DNA of 64,000 nucleotides from Paracamarosporium sp. OC-R06-R3 (lineage: Eukaryota > Ascomycota > Dothideomycetes > Pleosporales > Didymosphaeriaceae): positions 1 to 64,000 of the forward strand of contig JACVRA010000172.1 of the NCBI GenBank assembly GCA_019828545.1, in the 5' to 3' direction. A program made the position numbers and the translations under genes. Positions 34,016-47,051 of this stretch are shown one piece after another. Numbering within the stretch: the stretch's first letter is position 1; every line of letters begins with the position of its first letter. The notes beneath the pieces are model-generated. The model searched no databases, was not told where the DNA came from, and was given only the letters and a program-made list of their open reading frames with translations.

Positions 34016-37000
34016 CTACTCAAACCTCCCCAAAAACTCCCCAACCGGCCTCCCCCAATTCTCCTCCTCCAACAACCACATAACCGCGCCCTCGAGATCC
34101 TTCGTAAACGCCAGCGTCTCCCGCTCACTATAATTAGCGACATCCCACCTCAGACTCATGCCGAACGTAGTCGCGCGGGGGCCGCCCAGCCCCGCGACAA
34201 AGACCAAGCCGACCGCGCACCGGATCGCAAGCTGTGCGACGCGGATGCGCTCGTAGTCGCCCAGCGCACCCGGGACCCACGTGAGGAACTGCGTGCTGTG
34301 CGTGTCGTAGAGGAAGGAGCCTGCGTTTTCGCCCGGGTGCAGCGCGTTCAGGGCAGAGATGACGCGGCGCCAGGGCGCGTGCGAGTGCGCGGTGAGCTCG
34401 AGCTGTTCGGCCTGGAGGCGCGAGAGGAAGGCGAGGGCCGTCTCGGTGTGGTCCACGGGGATGACGTTTGTTACGGCGGTCATGGTTGGGCCCGCGACGT
34501 CCGAGGCGTCGAGGTCGGCGAGGGATGTGCCGTTGGGGCCCGGTAGGTGGCGGAGGGAGTCGGGCCAGAAGGGGAGCGTGGAGCGCGCGGCTTCGAAGTT
34601 GCTGAAGAGGGCGTGTGTGTGCTTTGTGCGGGTTATGTTCACGAGGGCCATGGCTGCTTTGAAGATTACCGAGGCAGTGATGTATGAGTGGTGCCGCTTG
34701 AGGTTTAGGAGTGCGGGTGCGTCGAAGCCGTAGTCTATGCCGTCTGGGGATGTTTTGATCTCTTGACGTGGGACACGGGCTGCGGGATAGAGTGCCTTGC
34801 GGTGGAGGTGGATGTTTGCGAGGCGCTTGACGTGCCAGTTGACCTCTAATGTGGCACGAGGCGAGTCGCGCAGCGAGTGATAGATGTCGGCCCATCTGCT
34901 TGATTTTAGAATGCATTTTCATACTCTTCAAGAGTACGTTTACTTACAGTTGGTACGGAACATGTGGACGCAATGGCTTAGTTGGATGGAGCAGAGCTCG
35001 ATTCAGATCTTCGTACAGGAGACGCATCGAGGAAGCGTCGTGGACAATGTGGTGCACTAGGGGTCGTCAGATGCTACCTCCATCATCTCCACTTATTCCG
35101 ATTACTTACCGTACATAATAAATCCAGCGGACTTGGTATCCTTGATGCCGTATAGCCGTGCGCTCCACAAGATTCCAGGAAAGATTTCTCTGTGAGGAGT
35201 GTCAGTCGCAAGCTGTTGAAGTTCCCCAGCATTTGCAACGGATCCGCTATCGACCAGGACGTGATCGAAAAGCTTCTTCTGAGGCTTCATCGTAACATAG
35301 AACGGCGCTCCGTTTTGTCCGTGTACCAAGAATGACGTCCAGATCGAGTTGTTCGTTAGCGTGGTCGCCAAAGCTTCTTTCAACTCCTATGCAGTATATT
35401 AGCGAGCCTATTCTATGGGATAGACCATGGAGTCACCTACCTGCACCGTAGAACCCTCAGCGACGACAGCAATCGCAAAATTCCACGTGTTAATAATCTT
35501 CTCGCGTTCAAGAATACCCATAAAATCATTCGTCTGCGCGACAGATTCAGCGTCTTGTTCGAAGTCGAAACCCTGCTTCGCCAACGCCGTGCTCGCCGCC
35601 TCCTTGAACACTTCAGCGTTGTTCTCCGGACCAACGACAACCTGGATGTTTTCCAGGGTAAGCGCGTTCTCGAATCTCGGAACATGAAGGCTTGCGTCTT
35701 GTTTGGATTGCGAGGCTTTCTGTTCCAGTGCAGCGATTTGGCTTTCCAGATCCGCGTTTTCGGACATTTCGACCACGGAGAGCGTCACACCGAGTTCTTT
35801 GCGATACATGGCTCTTACGCGCATGATGGTGATTGAGTCTGCGTAGTTGAAGGTTGGAGTCTTTTTATCCAGTTTGGACGGTTCGATACCGGTAGCTCTC
35901 CACCACACTTGGAGTACCGTGTGCTCGATGTCCTTGCCTTCGATGGCGCCGTTGGTATCGCCGTTGGTAGTGCCATTAACCTCACCATCAAGGTGGCCAT
36001 TGGATACATTGGCAGCATCAAGTTTCGTTTCGCGATTCTTTCGGTAAGCAGCAACGAGAACTCGGAGCGCACCCTTCTGTATCTTTGCGGACATAGTGCG
36101 TGGGTAATCCTCTAGGCCAAGAGCACTGATGGTGATCACCTCATCTGGCACGTGTAGCACGCCCATGTGCTTGCGAACAGCGTCCATGAGTTGGCCAGCC
36201 GGGTTGTCACCTGGAGGAAGGCTTCGCACCAACGCCACGGGCACCTCTCCTGCAATAGGATCCATCGCACCAACGACTTGCGCCTGGCATCGGTCAGAAA
36301 TTTGTCCATGCCTGCATGCAATAATACTCATACCTCAACGCCGGGAAACCGGCTCAGCACAACCTCAATCGCCGCAGGAGCAATATTCTCACCACCCCGA
36401 ATAATCATATCCTTGAACCTGCCACCAGTCAACAACCCATCAAACATCTGATCAAATGCTAAGAGCAACTCACCTGCCTACAATCGACACCCGCCCATCA
36501 GGCCACATGACGCCTCGATCCCCCGTCCTAAACCACGTCCTACCACCCTCGACATAAAACGATTCCTTCCCAACATTAGCACCGATGTAACTCGCAATCA
36601 CTCCCGGCCCAGACTCGTGTATCTCGCCCGGCTGGCCCCGAGGCAGCGGCCGCATCGAGTCCGGCGCGCAAATACGTATGCGGACCCCAGGCACCGCTGT
36701 CCCGCACACGACATCATCTCCCCGGATGACCTTCTCTGGGTCAGTGACGGGTGCAGCCCAAACGGGGCTCCCCTCCGTCATGCCGAAGCCCGTGGAGACG
36801 CCCTTGGAGCCGAGGACCTGGATGACAGTGCGCATCATTTGCGGTGTGATGGCTGAGCCCGCGAGGCAGAGGTCTTTGAGGTCAGGGAACCGGAGGCCTT
36901 GGGGTTCGACGGATTCAAGGAGGCTGTGGAGAGCGGTCGGCACGAGGCCCGTGTGCGTGCATCGGTGTACGGCTAGCGCTTCTGCCATTGCGGGCGCTTC

Positions 37001-37870
37001 GTAGGCGCCGGATGGATACACGACTGTGCCGCCGTTGCAGAAGAAGTGCAGGACGAAGAAGTAGCCCATGGCGTGGTTGTTTGGGAGCACAGAGCAGAAT
37101 GTGTCGTCTGGGGAGGCGCCTCCGATGCTCAGGTTCTTCATGAAGGCGTTGAGGGTGCGGTTGGTGTGGGGACAACCCTTTGGTAGTGAAGTGGTCCCAC
37201 TGGTGTACAGTATCGTTACGGTATCCTTGTGGTAAGCGTCGGAATCGGGTGCAGGCTGCGACTTAGTGTCGTCCACTTGGTTTGGCTTTGCTTTTCTGCC
37301 AGCCTCGAGAAGTTCGGAAATGCTAATCCATCCGTCTGGTCCGGTTTCGCCAGCTACGATCTTGAGTATCTTCCGTTCGCCTGGGATGTATACATGATCG
37401 AAAGCAGCCGCGGATTCTGCATTCTCCACGATCACGGCTGCTACGTCAGCAACCGCGAGCATGTGTCTTGTCTCGACGGCATTTGCGAGGGTCCGTGGAT
37501 TGAGTGGCACAAAGGGGCATGCAAGCTTGTGAGCAGCCCAGAAGGCCATTGGAAACTCGACACCGTTTTTCAAAACGGTGACGATGGATGATCCGGAGGA
37601 GAGGCCTTGGGCCTGCAATCCCGCGGCCAGAAGCCCAGCAGTCGAGCTGAGCTGAGAGTACGACCATTGCAAGTGCTTTCCGTTCCCTACCGCATGATAT
37701 TCAGAGCTCTGAATGCCGTAGAGATGAGGAGGCTGATGGAGACAAGCCAGAGCAAGTCTATCAGGATTCTGTTGCGCTGCGTTTGCAAGGCGTGTCCAGA
37801 TAGGTGGAGGAGAGTCTGGCCAGTCGCCGCCAAAGGCCTCGCTCAGCAAAGGTCCACCGTTAGAGGTCAT
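34016..37870 (-). CDS. Monomodular NRPS-like A-T-C enzyme
   Basis: Six exons (37870-36474, 36418-36334, 36283-35441, 35386-35110, 35056-34948, 34895-34016; introns 50-55 nt) give 1196 aa. Adenylation domain: [17 protein letters not shown] (about 221-237), [32 protein letters not shown] and [10 protein letters not shown] with catalytic Lys about 561. It resembles acyl-CoA ligases as much as amino-acid-activating domains. Carrier domain: [10 protein letters not shown] with the phosphopantetheine Ser about 644, the usual GGDS being ADS. Condensation domain: HHIVHDAS (about 869-875), complete with intact HHxxxD, ending at the C-terminus. No thioesterase, reductase or epimerase follows. It would activate an acyl or amino acid, hold it on the carrier, and condense it with another substrate. 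No tailoring cluster surrounds it except a peroxidase-family gene 1.3 kb upstream. Product unknown. Confidence 0.87.
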
Positions 37871-39210
37871 GCTGGAGTGAATGTGGGATGTTGGAAAGGA
37901 TTGAATGCTTCAGTCTCCTGCGTTCACTGGGCCCACTTATTAAATGCTTGCGTCTGCCCCCCGATCCACTGTGAGCCCCTGGCTCGACTGATGGCGCTCG
38001 TCTTGCTTAGCTGCAGCGTGATCTGCTCGAACGAGTGGTCGCTCCACTGCAGTGTATCTCAGCAGTGGTCGTGCCCCAGACGTGCATGCATCAGAGCAGG
38101 ATTTCTTACGAATCCACGCCTACCCCTCGTATATCCTTGGAACGCCCTGCCTTCACTACTACAAGGGCAGCACCCCCTCCTTTTCGAACCGCAGACGTCA
38201 AGATGGTCTCAACAGCTCACCCCAGAGCCCAGGATGCCCCGCCCAGAAAGGCCGCGACATCCCACATTTGCGGACAATACGTAGAAGGATCCGCTCGACG
38301 GCTCGGAGGGCCCGTCCATTGTGGACTTGGTGCGGATGCGGACGTCGAATCTGGCAGGCGCCGAGCGCTTCATAAGGGAACGTGTAGGTTCTGTTCGCCA
38401 TCCCGTCTCCCCGCCTGACGATGTTGGACATGGAGCCAGCTCTTCTCGCGATGTGATTTGGTGAAGCGGCGGGTTTCCCGGATGATAACCGCTGCAGCCG
38501 TTCGTCTAACTCGATACAGCGCGACGCAGCAGGGTGCGCGCGGGTCTTTGCGCGCAAGCCGCTATACGAATCCAATGGATCCCGCTCGAACACGAAGTGG
38601 ATAGGGTCCCGCCAATCGTAGCAATGTCGTCGCGTTCCTGGCTGCGGGCGGATATTAGAAAGTCAAGCGAGCGTCAAGCGACTTCTCCACAGCCGCCCTC
38701 GGTCTCCTGTGGTTGCATGTGCCGACTGCTCTGCAGAACACGACATCCAAGGCAAAAACGATATGCCGAGCTGCAAAAGGGGCAGGTTTCTGAGCCTGGA
38801 GGTCATCCAAGCGGGGTTCATGGGTAACGCCACCAGTTCTCTGGCCCGCAGGGATAAGCGCGAGGGACGCGCATCCCGGTCTCACGAACTATACTGCACA
38901 ACAACCCTGTGCCAACTTCCGACCCTTCCCAATGGCCATGTTGTCATAGACCGGACCAAATTGCATTAATGAGGTATAGCTGATTTCAGAACGCATGCCT
39001 TGCGCCATGATAGCAATGCGTGCGAGGCAACATGATGCGACCAGAAAACGCCCGAGCCCGAGGTTGATCACCGGCAGTTCCAATGCGTACTCGAGGGTTC
39101 CACGTCCCCACCACATCACCGCGACGGCCCGCACAGAAAAACCAAACTTACCAGCACGTACCAACGAGCACCCGGCCCTCGCAGATCCATCCATTCTCCA
39201 GCGTAGCAAC
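37871..39210. other. Intergenic, NRPS-like promoter
   Basis: 1.34 kb upstream of the A-T-C gene and downstream of the peroxidase-like gene. Several ORFs of 70-230 codons, all without domains and overlapping in opposite strands. Confidence 0.55.
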
Positions 39211-40190
39211 TTATTTCGGGGCCTCAGTCTGTCCTGCGGCTTCGTTCGAGAGCGTCTTGATATAAGCCTTGGTATCGACGCCCCTCTCGACGGGCAACAC
39301 CGTCCCGTTAAACGCCATCATCGTGAGCCCAAAGCGCGACCGAATTCTTGGCTCCCAGCCCTCGGAGAACCTCTCCTCCAGCAGCATGGGCGTCAGATCG
39401 TCCACGCGACCGCCGAAGATCGTAAGCATGGTCGACGAGCTGCGCAATCAGCAACACAATCACACACGGCCCATGATCGACCGATACTCACTTCGCGCTC
39501 CCAAACCCATTATGGAACAGGCTCTCGCTATACGCCTCATTCTCCCTCCTGCTCTCCACCCTCCGCCTGCTCAACATCGCACTGAGATCCTTCTTCGTCA
39601 ACACCCTGGATTCTGCCGCCCCGCCCGTCGCTCCGGCTAGCAGCTGCTGCACAAGCTCGACATCTGGCTTGCCCTGATCCGGCTCGAGCGCTACATCCCG
39701 CCTCGTCAAGCTAGCATCATGCTCAATCGCATTATGCAAGCTCAGCTCCTCGAGATCGAACGTACCACTCCAGTACGAGCGGTCCAGAAAATCAGCCGCA
39801 AAGTGTGGCACGAAGAAGCAGAAGCTAGGCGCGAAGTTGAAAGACTGGCGGACGACGGTGTTGAGCGTACGGAAGGAGATGCCGCGGCCAGAGTGAGGAA
39901 GGACGTTGTGATTCGCCAGTGCGTTGAGCATCGGGCCTGGGGTGCGACTGATGTCAGCAAGCTTCTCAGCAGGGTAGCATCGGAGACGAGCTCGTACACG
40001 AGGACCGCGAGTCAGTCGGTTTGGGAGGCTCGTACGCTGGCCAATTAAGCGCGTGGCCCGGTGCTCCTGCGGGGACCACATGGCCGTTTCGGTGATTGGG
40101 AAGCAGGATGTTCAGTAGGAAGAGGCCCAAGTCCCACGCGAGGACGAAGAGAAGAACGAAGGGCTTGCTGAGCTTCCGGATGAGGCCCAT
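39211..40190 (-). CDS. Chloroperoxidase-family (Peroxidase_2) membrane protein with altered heme motif
   Basis: Exons 40190-40000, 39947-39492 and 39439-39211 (two 52-nt introns) give 291 aa. A hydrophobic N-terminal segment (about 11-31, FVLLFVLAWDLGLFLLNILL) predicts a membrane anchor. The family blocks follow: HALNWPAYEPPKPTDSRS, then MLNALANHNVLPHSGRGIS, and NAIEHDASLTRRD with the acid-base Glu about 139. The heme-thiolate Cys normally sits in a PCP motif just before MLN; here the codons read CCA GGC CCG, that is PGP (Gly about 68). The first donor is not certain (GTGTAC chosen; GTCTCC 40 nt from the acceptor is an alternative), but the PGP codons lie in exon 2 and do not depend on it. 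It may be a non-heme or non-catalytic relative. It neighbours the NRPS-like gene on the same strand. Confidence 0.82.
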
Positions 40191-41767
40191 TTCGCTGTAG
40201 AGGGGTTGTCGAGGTGTCTGGAGGCAGAAGACGTGAGGTTTGGTGGAAAGCCACGAAGCGGGGTTTCAGCTATGAAGATGTATGGCAGCGCATACAGACA
40301 CACCAGGAAGCCGTGCGGCAGCCAATCAAGCGTCAGCACAGCCGATGTAAGAAACCACATTGTGCAATTGATGAGGTGGTACTGCAGCGAGACGCACCAC
40401 CCCTCAGCCAGCCACTTGCGCAGAACCAGTGACACAGCATTCATGTGGACGGAAAGAGTCGTTCCAAGATAATCTCATTGGGGGGGGGGATCTGCGCACG
40501 ACTTCGCTTCCCAGCGCTCGTTCAGCCGCACGACGAAAATCAGTGCCTGTTTCGTAAGAATAATCGCTTTGCCTCACTTCGGATGAGCACCTTTTACTGC
40601 TTCTAATATCTCGAGGTGTGGCATCCGACGTTCACAAACGTGGCTCCTGTCGCTTTCCCCCAACCATTCGCATAAGTGACTAGATAGCATGTTCTCCATC
40701 CTAATCTAATAATACCGCAAAGCATCATTGTATTTCTAGACCGGTAGTACGAGCGCCGCCTGCACTTATCCCAAATCAGTTTAACAAGAATACCAATCCA
40801 CGTTGTTTAACCGTGATATCTATCACGAACGATTTGCTCCTGCCAGCCTACTTACCACCAAATCATAATGGTGCCAGTCAATAGAAACGTCAAATGGGTT
40901 CTAATGGGCAGTAAACGACCACTCAGCTAGAGCTGATTTTACGTTTTCTTGTTCACAGCCGAATACCGTATCCCAGGATACCACACCCTCCCCACCCACC
41001 TCAAAGGCACATACACCACACGCAACAACCCACACACCCCACATAATCCTTCACTTCACACATCACCAGACCTCACATCACATCACATCACTTTACGCAT
41101 TCACATATTGACGTATTCCATTCCATTCGACTAGCCAAGCCAAGCCAAGCCAAATCATCCCAGGATCCTACCCAAACCAGTCATTAACCAAGAAAGCCCT
41201 ACCAACCCAACCGAACCCATCCCGATGCCAGATCCAAGGAGATTCGTCTTAATTGCGTTACAATACGTTACTCTGCGTTACCCGCGCACCCACTATACAC
41301 CATCCGATCCGATCCGACCATCCGACCATCCAACCAATCCAGCGCAGCCCCCAATACGCATCTCCCACCCGACCTAGCCCTACCACAACCCCACAGCAAA
41401 AAGCGAAGCAGTTAAAGTGCGTACCATACGTGTGTATACGAGAAGTAAAGGCTCTGTGGGGAATCATGCTTCTGAAACAGCGACAACGAACAACGATAAA
41501 AAGCAAACAAAAAAGGGGGGGTAAAGTAAATAGAAGAAACGAAAAACTCCGCGCTATGCATGCATACAAGCAGGCAGGCCGTGACGACGTGTGATAGCAA
41601 TGCAACGCTGTTTCTCTCTCTGTGTGTGTGTTTGGAGCGAAAAGCTCCGTATCATGTATGTGCAAAACGCGGTCGAACATCGAGCATCTTCGATGCGGGT
41701 ATATGGTGCGTAAAAGGAAGTTGTGCTGGGCAATGAATGGAGATGATGCGCTTCTTCATCATCAGAA
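40191..41767. other. Intergenic
   Basis: 1.58 kb between the peroxidase-like start and the end of the 1744-aa protein gene. Contains a ten-G run near 40481-40490, short tandem CACAT units near 41076-41091 and AAGCC units near 41133-41150. ORFs here carry no domain. Confidence 0.55.
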
Positions 41768-44700
41768 TCACCGCTGCTGAATGTTCTCGAGATCGGTGCG
41801 TTGTCGCAGGTACTGCGCCGCGAGCTCGTCACCACCATCACGACTTTCCTTCATCCAGTGCGTGGCAATGCACATGATAAGCGGGTCGCTGCGAGTAGTG
41901 TCCCTGTGCTGGCTGAGGAGCTGCTTGTTGAAGATATCGCCCGTCTTAGTGAGCGGGAGTACGGTGCGCTCAAGCAGCTCCGGAGAGGTAAGGTACATGG
42001 TGGCAAGCTCTCGCTCCGCAGTGGGGTCACCTTCCTTGGCGGTGATGAGCAGCATGCGAGCGACATCGTCCATAGTATATCGCGATACAAGCGGATTGGC
42101 TGCCCCATCTGGCGAGGCGGAATCAGCGTTTTGATGGACGAGGACGTTTCGCTTCGTATCCTCTCGCCTCACAATGTCATCTGCGACTTCCACCATGATG
42201 CGACAGACATCCTGTTTCAGAACAAGCGCAGCGAGAGCGACATCCCAGAACGCCTTTCCACGTGGGGTCTTGTCGAGCATCTGAGCGGGTACGAAGGACG
42301 CGATGTATTGCAAATCGCGGAACAAAGTCTTGGGACGAATGTTCGCATCGCGGAAGAGTCCTTGAATGACATCGACAATCATGTCTGTGCTCGGTGGACC
42401 GACTGGGGAGCGAGCACCGTTGCTACGAGGTAGAGGCGATGCATTGCTGGCGCGGTCCTGGTTCATGGAGTAAGAACGACGCTCCTCACAGTTGGCAATC
42501 GTGCCTTCCAAGTTCGTAGCGCGACTTGTGTTCGTAGTGGGTTCCCGAGAGCTAAGCTCAGGCATGGCACCGAGGGTGGGTGACTGCGGGACAGGAGGGA
42601 GAGCCACCTCTCGACGATTGTTGTAAGCGCGGCTTGTGCGAGAAGAAAGCGAAGCTACAATAAGGAGTTCTAGCTCATAGAGAGCATGGAGTTTCGAATA
42701 TGGGTTGGGATGCGTCGCAAATCTGTTCAAGAGGCGTCGGAACGCCGTGTTGTACGGAAACTCCAATAGACCTGCCTTCTTGGCAGCCGATGTGCCAGAG
42801 GAGCGTGAGGTCGCGTCGCTTGACGATGAGTGTTCTCCGGCAGAGTGATGAGCATCCGAAGCGGCAGCGTGCTGCAGGGTAGCAACGGGAGGGGCGGCCG
42901 CGCCTCGCTCGTTACGTCCAAGAGCTTCTAGAGGATTGTTGCTGTTGGTCTGTTTCCGAAGGCTCTTCATGCTCTTCTTACGTGCCAACTGCTTCCTGCG
43001 TCGACGCTCCTCTTCTTCGTTCTGCTTGTGTTGGATGCAGTCTTCTAGAAGATCGCTTGAGAACCAAGAATCGGTCTCGCTGCCACTAGAAAACACTATA
43101 GTTCCAAGGTCGCTGAGCAGCAACCCAGTCAAGGCCTGCTTCAGATCAAGCAAGAATCTTCGCTTATCTTCATTGACGGTGATTGATTGTTTGAGCATTA
43201 CCGTACCCTTGGAAGAGGATGCCGTGCGCGGTCGAATGCTGGTAGCGCTTGTGGGCGACTGAGCATGTGTCTGGAACGGTGACCAGAAGGTAGTAGTTGT
43301 ATCAATTGCCAGTATAGGGCTAGTGCCACCGAAGTAATCATGGGTATCGTTCGGAGACCTTCCCCAAGGACTGACGTCAAAATTCTGCTGGGACGGGCGA
43401 CCAGAGAGGGAGCGAAGGCTGCTTTGACTTGGTCGTTGCGCGAAATCGAGGTTACGGGTTGGCCGACCCTGAGTCTCATACTCCTCGTCTCCTGCGATGG
43501 AAAGAGTTCCTACACCAGTAAGGAACAAATCGCCCTTTTGGCGGCCGCTGTCAAGGACCTCCTTGTCGCGCCTATAGAGTTCACTGGCCCAAAGAACGGG
43601 ACCGTCCATCATACTGTCACCGACAAGTTTGTTCACGCACTTATCGATCTCCAAGCAGAAGCGGTGGATCCTCTCCTCACCCTTGCAGAAGATCTCGACA
43701 CCATACTGCGCGATCCACTTCGAGGTGATTTCTGATTGTTCGTCAGATAACTTATTGGGACCACCGAACTCGCTAGGAGCAGACATCATGTCGAAGACCT
43801 GAGCTTCAGCCCTCAGCAAGAAGTTGTTGGACGACGATTTAGAATAGTTCCGTGAGCGTTGTGACTGGATCGGCTTGCCGTCGAGGGTCTTTGTAGGCTG
43901 GCCCATGATCTTGAGCGCAAGCGCCACGTTTCGCGCTTCTTCATAAATCCCCGAATTCCTAACATCAGTGATGTACCACATCTTATCGCGTAGGTTCTTC
44001 AAACCGAGTATCATTTCCTCGATCGCAACGTCGTGGCGTTCTTGGGACTGCTTGAGCCAGACGAACCAGGCTTCGAATTCCTCGATGGCATTCGCTGATT
44101 TGCCGAGAGAATCACGCGGTCCGCGAGAGAAATAGTTGAGAAGGGCTGCGTAGCCGTTTTTGGTCAGGGTAGGAGAGTTCAATCTCCGCAGGCCCAGAAG
44201 AGTTTTGTAGTAAAGCTGAGAGTCGAGAAAGGCACCGCGCGCCTGGCACTGATGCACAGCTGTTTCCAGCATGGTAATCAGTACCGAGTTGTTCTCCGGC
44301 TTTTCAGGTGCTTGCGGGTTGCTGCTACTTCTGCGATTTTGAGGGGATCCATGACGAGTTGGCATATTCCTTTGGCTTGCGATGAGATTCGTAAGCTGAC
44401 TCTGACTCTGGGCCTGCGTTTGATTGTAAGGGTTCCTTGACCCCAGAGTTTCGCTGTGGTGTCGAATTGGGCCTCTCCCCCTAGCACCCCTGCGATGCGT
44501 CGAAGTACGGTTGCTGAACGTTTTCGACTCACTGTCTGGTGTGAGTTCCTTGGGGATTTCATATTCCTCAACTAGCTTGGTGATGGCCTCTTTAAGCTGG
44601 TGGTAGTCATTCTCCAGATCAATCCTTTCTGGAGGGCCCTCGTCATCGCTGCTGTCACTCTCAGGCGAGTCCTCATCGTGCTCCTCTTCGTCGTCAGAGT

Positions 44701-47051
44701 CTTTGCGCATGCGTGACTTGAGCTGCTTGCCATCTGGGGAGATGTAAAGCACAGCCCATTTCTCAGCACACGGATGACACGAGCCAGAGGTAGCGTCTGG
44801 GCCGAGAATGCGTGTCATTTCAGAGCACGCCATCCTCAATCGTCGACCGTAAAGTTCGGTTGGTGCAATTTTCGCTTCTTGGGGCTCCTCGTGCGGCATG
44901 CCAGATTGGTGCGAAAGGTCCAATAGAGGTTCCCTAGATGTATGATCGCTGGTCATGGAGGAAGCGCTCGCACTAAGAATGGAACTTGCATCGCCCCCAG
45001 GAGTAGATGTGTTGCGGAATGGCATAGATACCGCAGATATAGAAGAGGCAGATGAGGCGAGACCCGTACGCTGCTGACTTTTGTCGTAATGACTGGAAGT
45101 AGGACGGCGCTCTGGGAATAACGTATTTACTAGAGTAGCGATGTCGGCCGGAGAAATAACTATAAAAGGTTGGACCTCGACAGTCTCCCTAGGCGATGTT
45201 ATTGCTTTCGCTGGAAGAAGCACAGGCTTCGAAGGGGATCTGGTGTGTTTGAATCGGGCCAAGATACTTTCGATGTGCCCGCGAATTTCTGGTAAGATGG
45301 GTACTTGCTGACGCCTAGCGGCACTGTTAGTCATAGGAAGGTAGGCGGATCCAAAAGTGCGTTCGTACCAATTGTAGGTCATATCCAAAACATGCTTCTG
45401 GGCCCGAATGGCGATCTCCTTGAGGATCTTTTGACGGGCGTGCTCGGTGATGTGATGCCCAATCATGATGCTGTGTGTCTAGTAACAGTCAGCATATCAC
45501 GAAGCAAGAGACTCAGAATTCACGTGCCTCGGGGTGAATGATAGCATTTAGCAAGAAGGTAGAGAAGAGCCAGCGCGAAACGAAGAAATTCTGCGCTCCT
45601 TTGCGGAGGTTTTTGGTCTCGTCCAGCTTCCTGAGGATGGCGTTACCAATTTCAAGAACACCCTCAGGAATGCCTCCGGCACTGGGATCATCGTCAACAA
45701 CCTCGAACAGGCGTTTCACAGCTCTGTCAAAGAATTCATCAGCGGCGATCGTGTCTTTCGTGGTCGGAGCAGTCGGCTGTGCTCCGGTCCGGGAAGACTG
45801 TTCCTCGGCTTTTTCCAGAAGAAACTGTCCTTCTTGAAGCACCTGCATGAGGTACAGCTCAAGGTTAGCTTTTCCCGGCCATTCACGCATGCCAGCGTAG
45901 ACGTCAAGTACGGCTTTGATAAACTTCTCGGTTCCCTGCTTGGATTCCATGATCAGCCTGGCACATGTGGTGGCCCACGCATCCGTCCGGCGAAGGTCCT
46001 CTGCTGAGTCCGGGCCGGAAGAGTTAGCAAATATGGTGTAGATGAGAGCAGCAAAAGGATCGTGTCGCTGGAACGACAACAAGCGCTCCACCGGACTTGG
46101 ACCTTGAGGAAGCGGCTTCTGGGCACCGACAGTCTTACCACGGGCTTGCATAGCCATGACCGAGTCAATGGGGTCCAAAGCCTGGCGAAAGGACGTTAAA
46201 GAAGCGAGCTCTTGCTGAGAAAGACTGAGAATGCGAGTAGCTAGGAAATCGGGATTGGTGCGGATTTCAGAAACGAAATCCAAAAGGTCGTCCAAGATCT
46301 TGGACGGGACCTGGTTGAGGAACGTGGGGAAAGACGGAGCCTTGTCGCTCTTGGTACTCTTCGACTTGCCAAACTCCAGATCGGCTTCCAGCAACGCATG
46401 CTGACGCACGGCATCACACGAGCTTCGGACATCATTGACGGCATTGTACAGTGTAGCAAAGCCTTTCTTGTCATCGGACCTGAAGCAGTCAACCAGGGTT
46501 CGGTAGGCCAGCTCTCCGCAATGTACCAGACGTGCGGAGAGGGCGCTGGACACCAGCCATCGGTGCAGGCGGACCCGGGACTGGGCCTTGCGCTGCTCCT
46601 GATAGCCCTGCAACCGGATCAGGTGGGCGAGCTCTGCGAGGGAAGTGGCCGACGTGGGAATGGCGGCAGTGGGAAGGTACGCGTCGGTATAGGACGAAAG
46701 GTCTGCGGGGAGGAGACGCGGTAGACGGCCGGCGGGCGCAGACATGGAGGCGGGCATCTGAGGCCTCTGGGCGACGGAGGACGAGTGTCTATCATGGCCG
46801 GTGGAGTCGTGTGGTCCGCCAGGTCGACTGCCCATTATGGTTGACGGCGGCTTAGTGGAGGCGGGCGATGGCGACCTGGGCGGGGAGGAGGACCGGGGCG
46901 GAGCCTCTACGGGAGGGTTTGGGTCATGGACTGCAATTGTAGTCGGCGTCTTGTGCGAGGGCGTGTGGCTTCTGGACGAGGCTTGGGTGACGGTTGGCGA
47001 GACGGCTGCCGCAGCGTCAGTACAGGTGCCAGCGCATCGTACAGAGGGCAT
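41768..47051 (-). CDS. Large conserved fungal protein with RasGAP-like region
   Basis: Exons 47051-45528 and 45478-41768 give 1744 aa. The intron (45527-45479, 49 nt) needs a GC donor (GAG|GCACGT), branch GCTGAC and acceptor CTAG; no GT site keeps phase. The N-terminus is Ser/Pro-rich and disordered (an in-frame Met, MGSRPGGPHD, is an alternative start). The helical middle includes FAALIYTIFANSSGPDSAED, FVSRWLFSTFLLNAIIHPE and HHITEHARQKILKEIAIRAQ, which I read as related to RasGAP helical domains; that is tentative. Later conserved blocks are LRDKMWYITDVRNSGIYEEA and KTLFRDLQYIASFVP, separated by long Ser-rich linkers. It is a single well-conserved family in filamentous ascomycetes by my recollection. 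A role in small-GTPase control is inference. Confidence 0.7.

Noticed and set aside
34134..34931. 265-codon minus-strand ORF in another frame of the NRPS-like gene
   Set aside because: Shadow of the condensation-domain exon: Arg/Pro/His-rich low-complexity translation, while the other frame shows clear family motifs.
37607..38284. 225-codon plus-strand ORF
   Set aside because: Starts inside the NRPS-like first exon on the opposite strand; Cys/Arg-rich with no recognisable family.
40112..40444. Hydrophobic 110-codon ORF upstream of the peroxidase-like gene
   Set aside because: It has a membrane-like stretch but ends in a Ser-rich out-of-frame read of the real first exon; more likely leader sequence.
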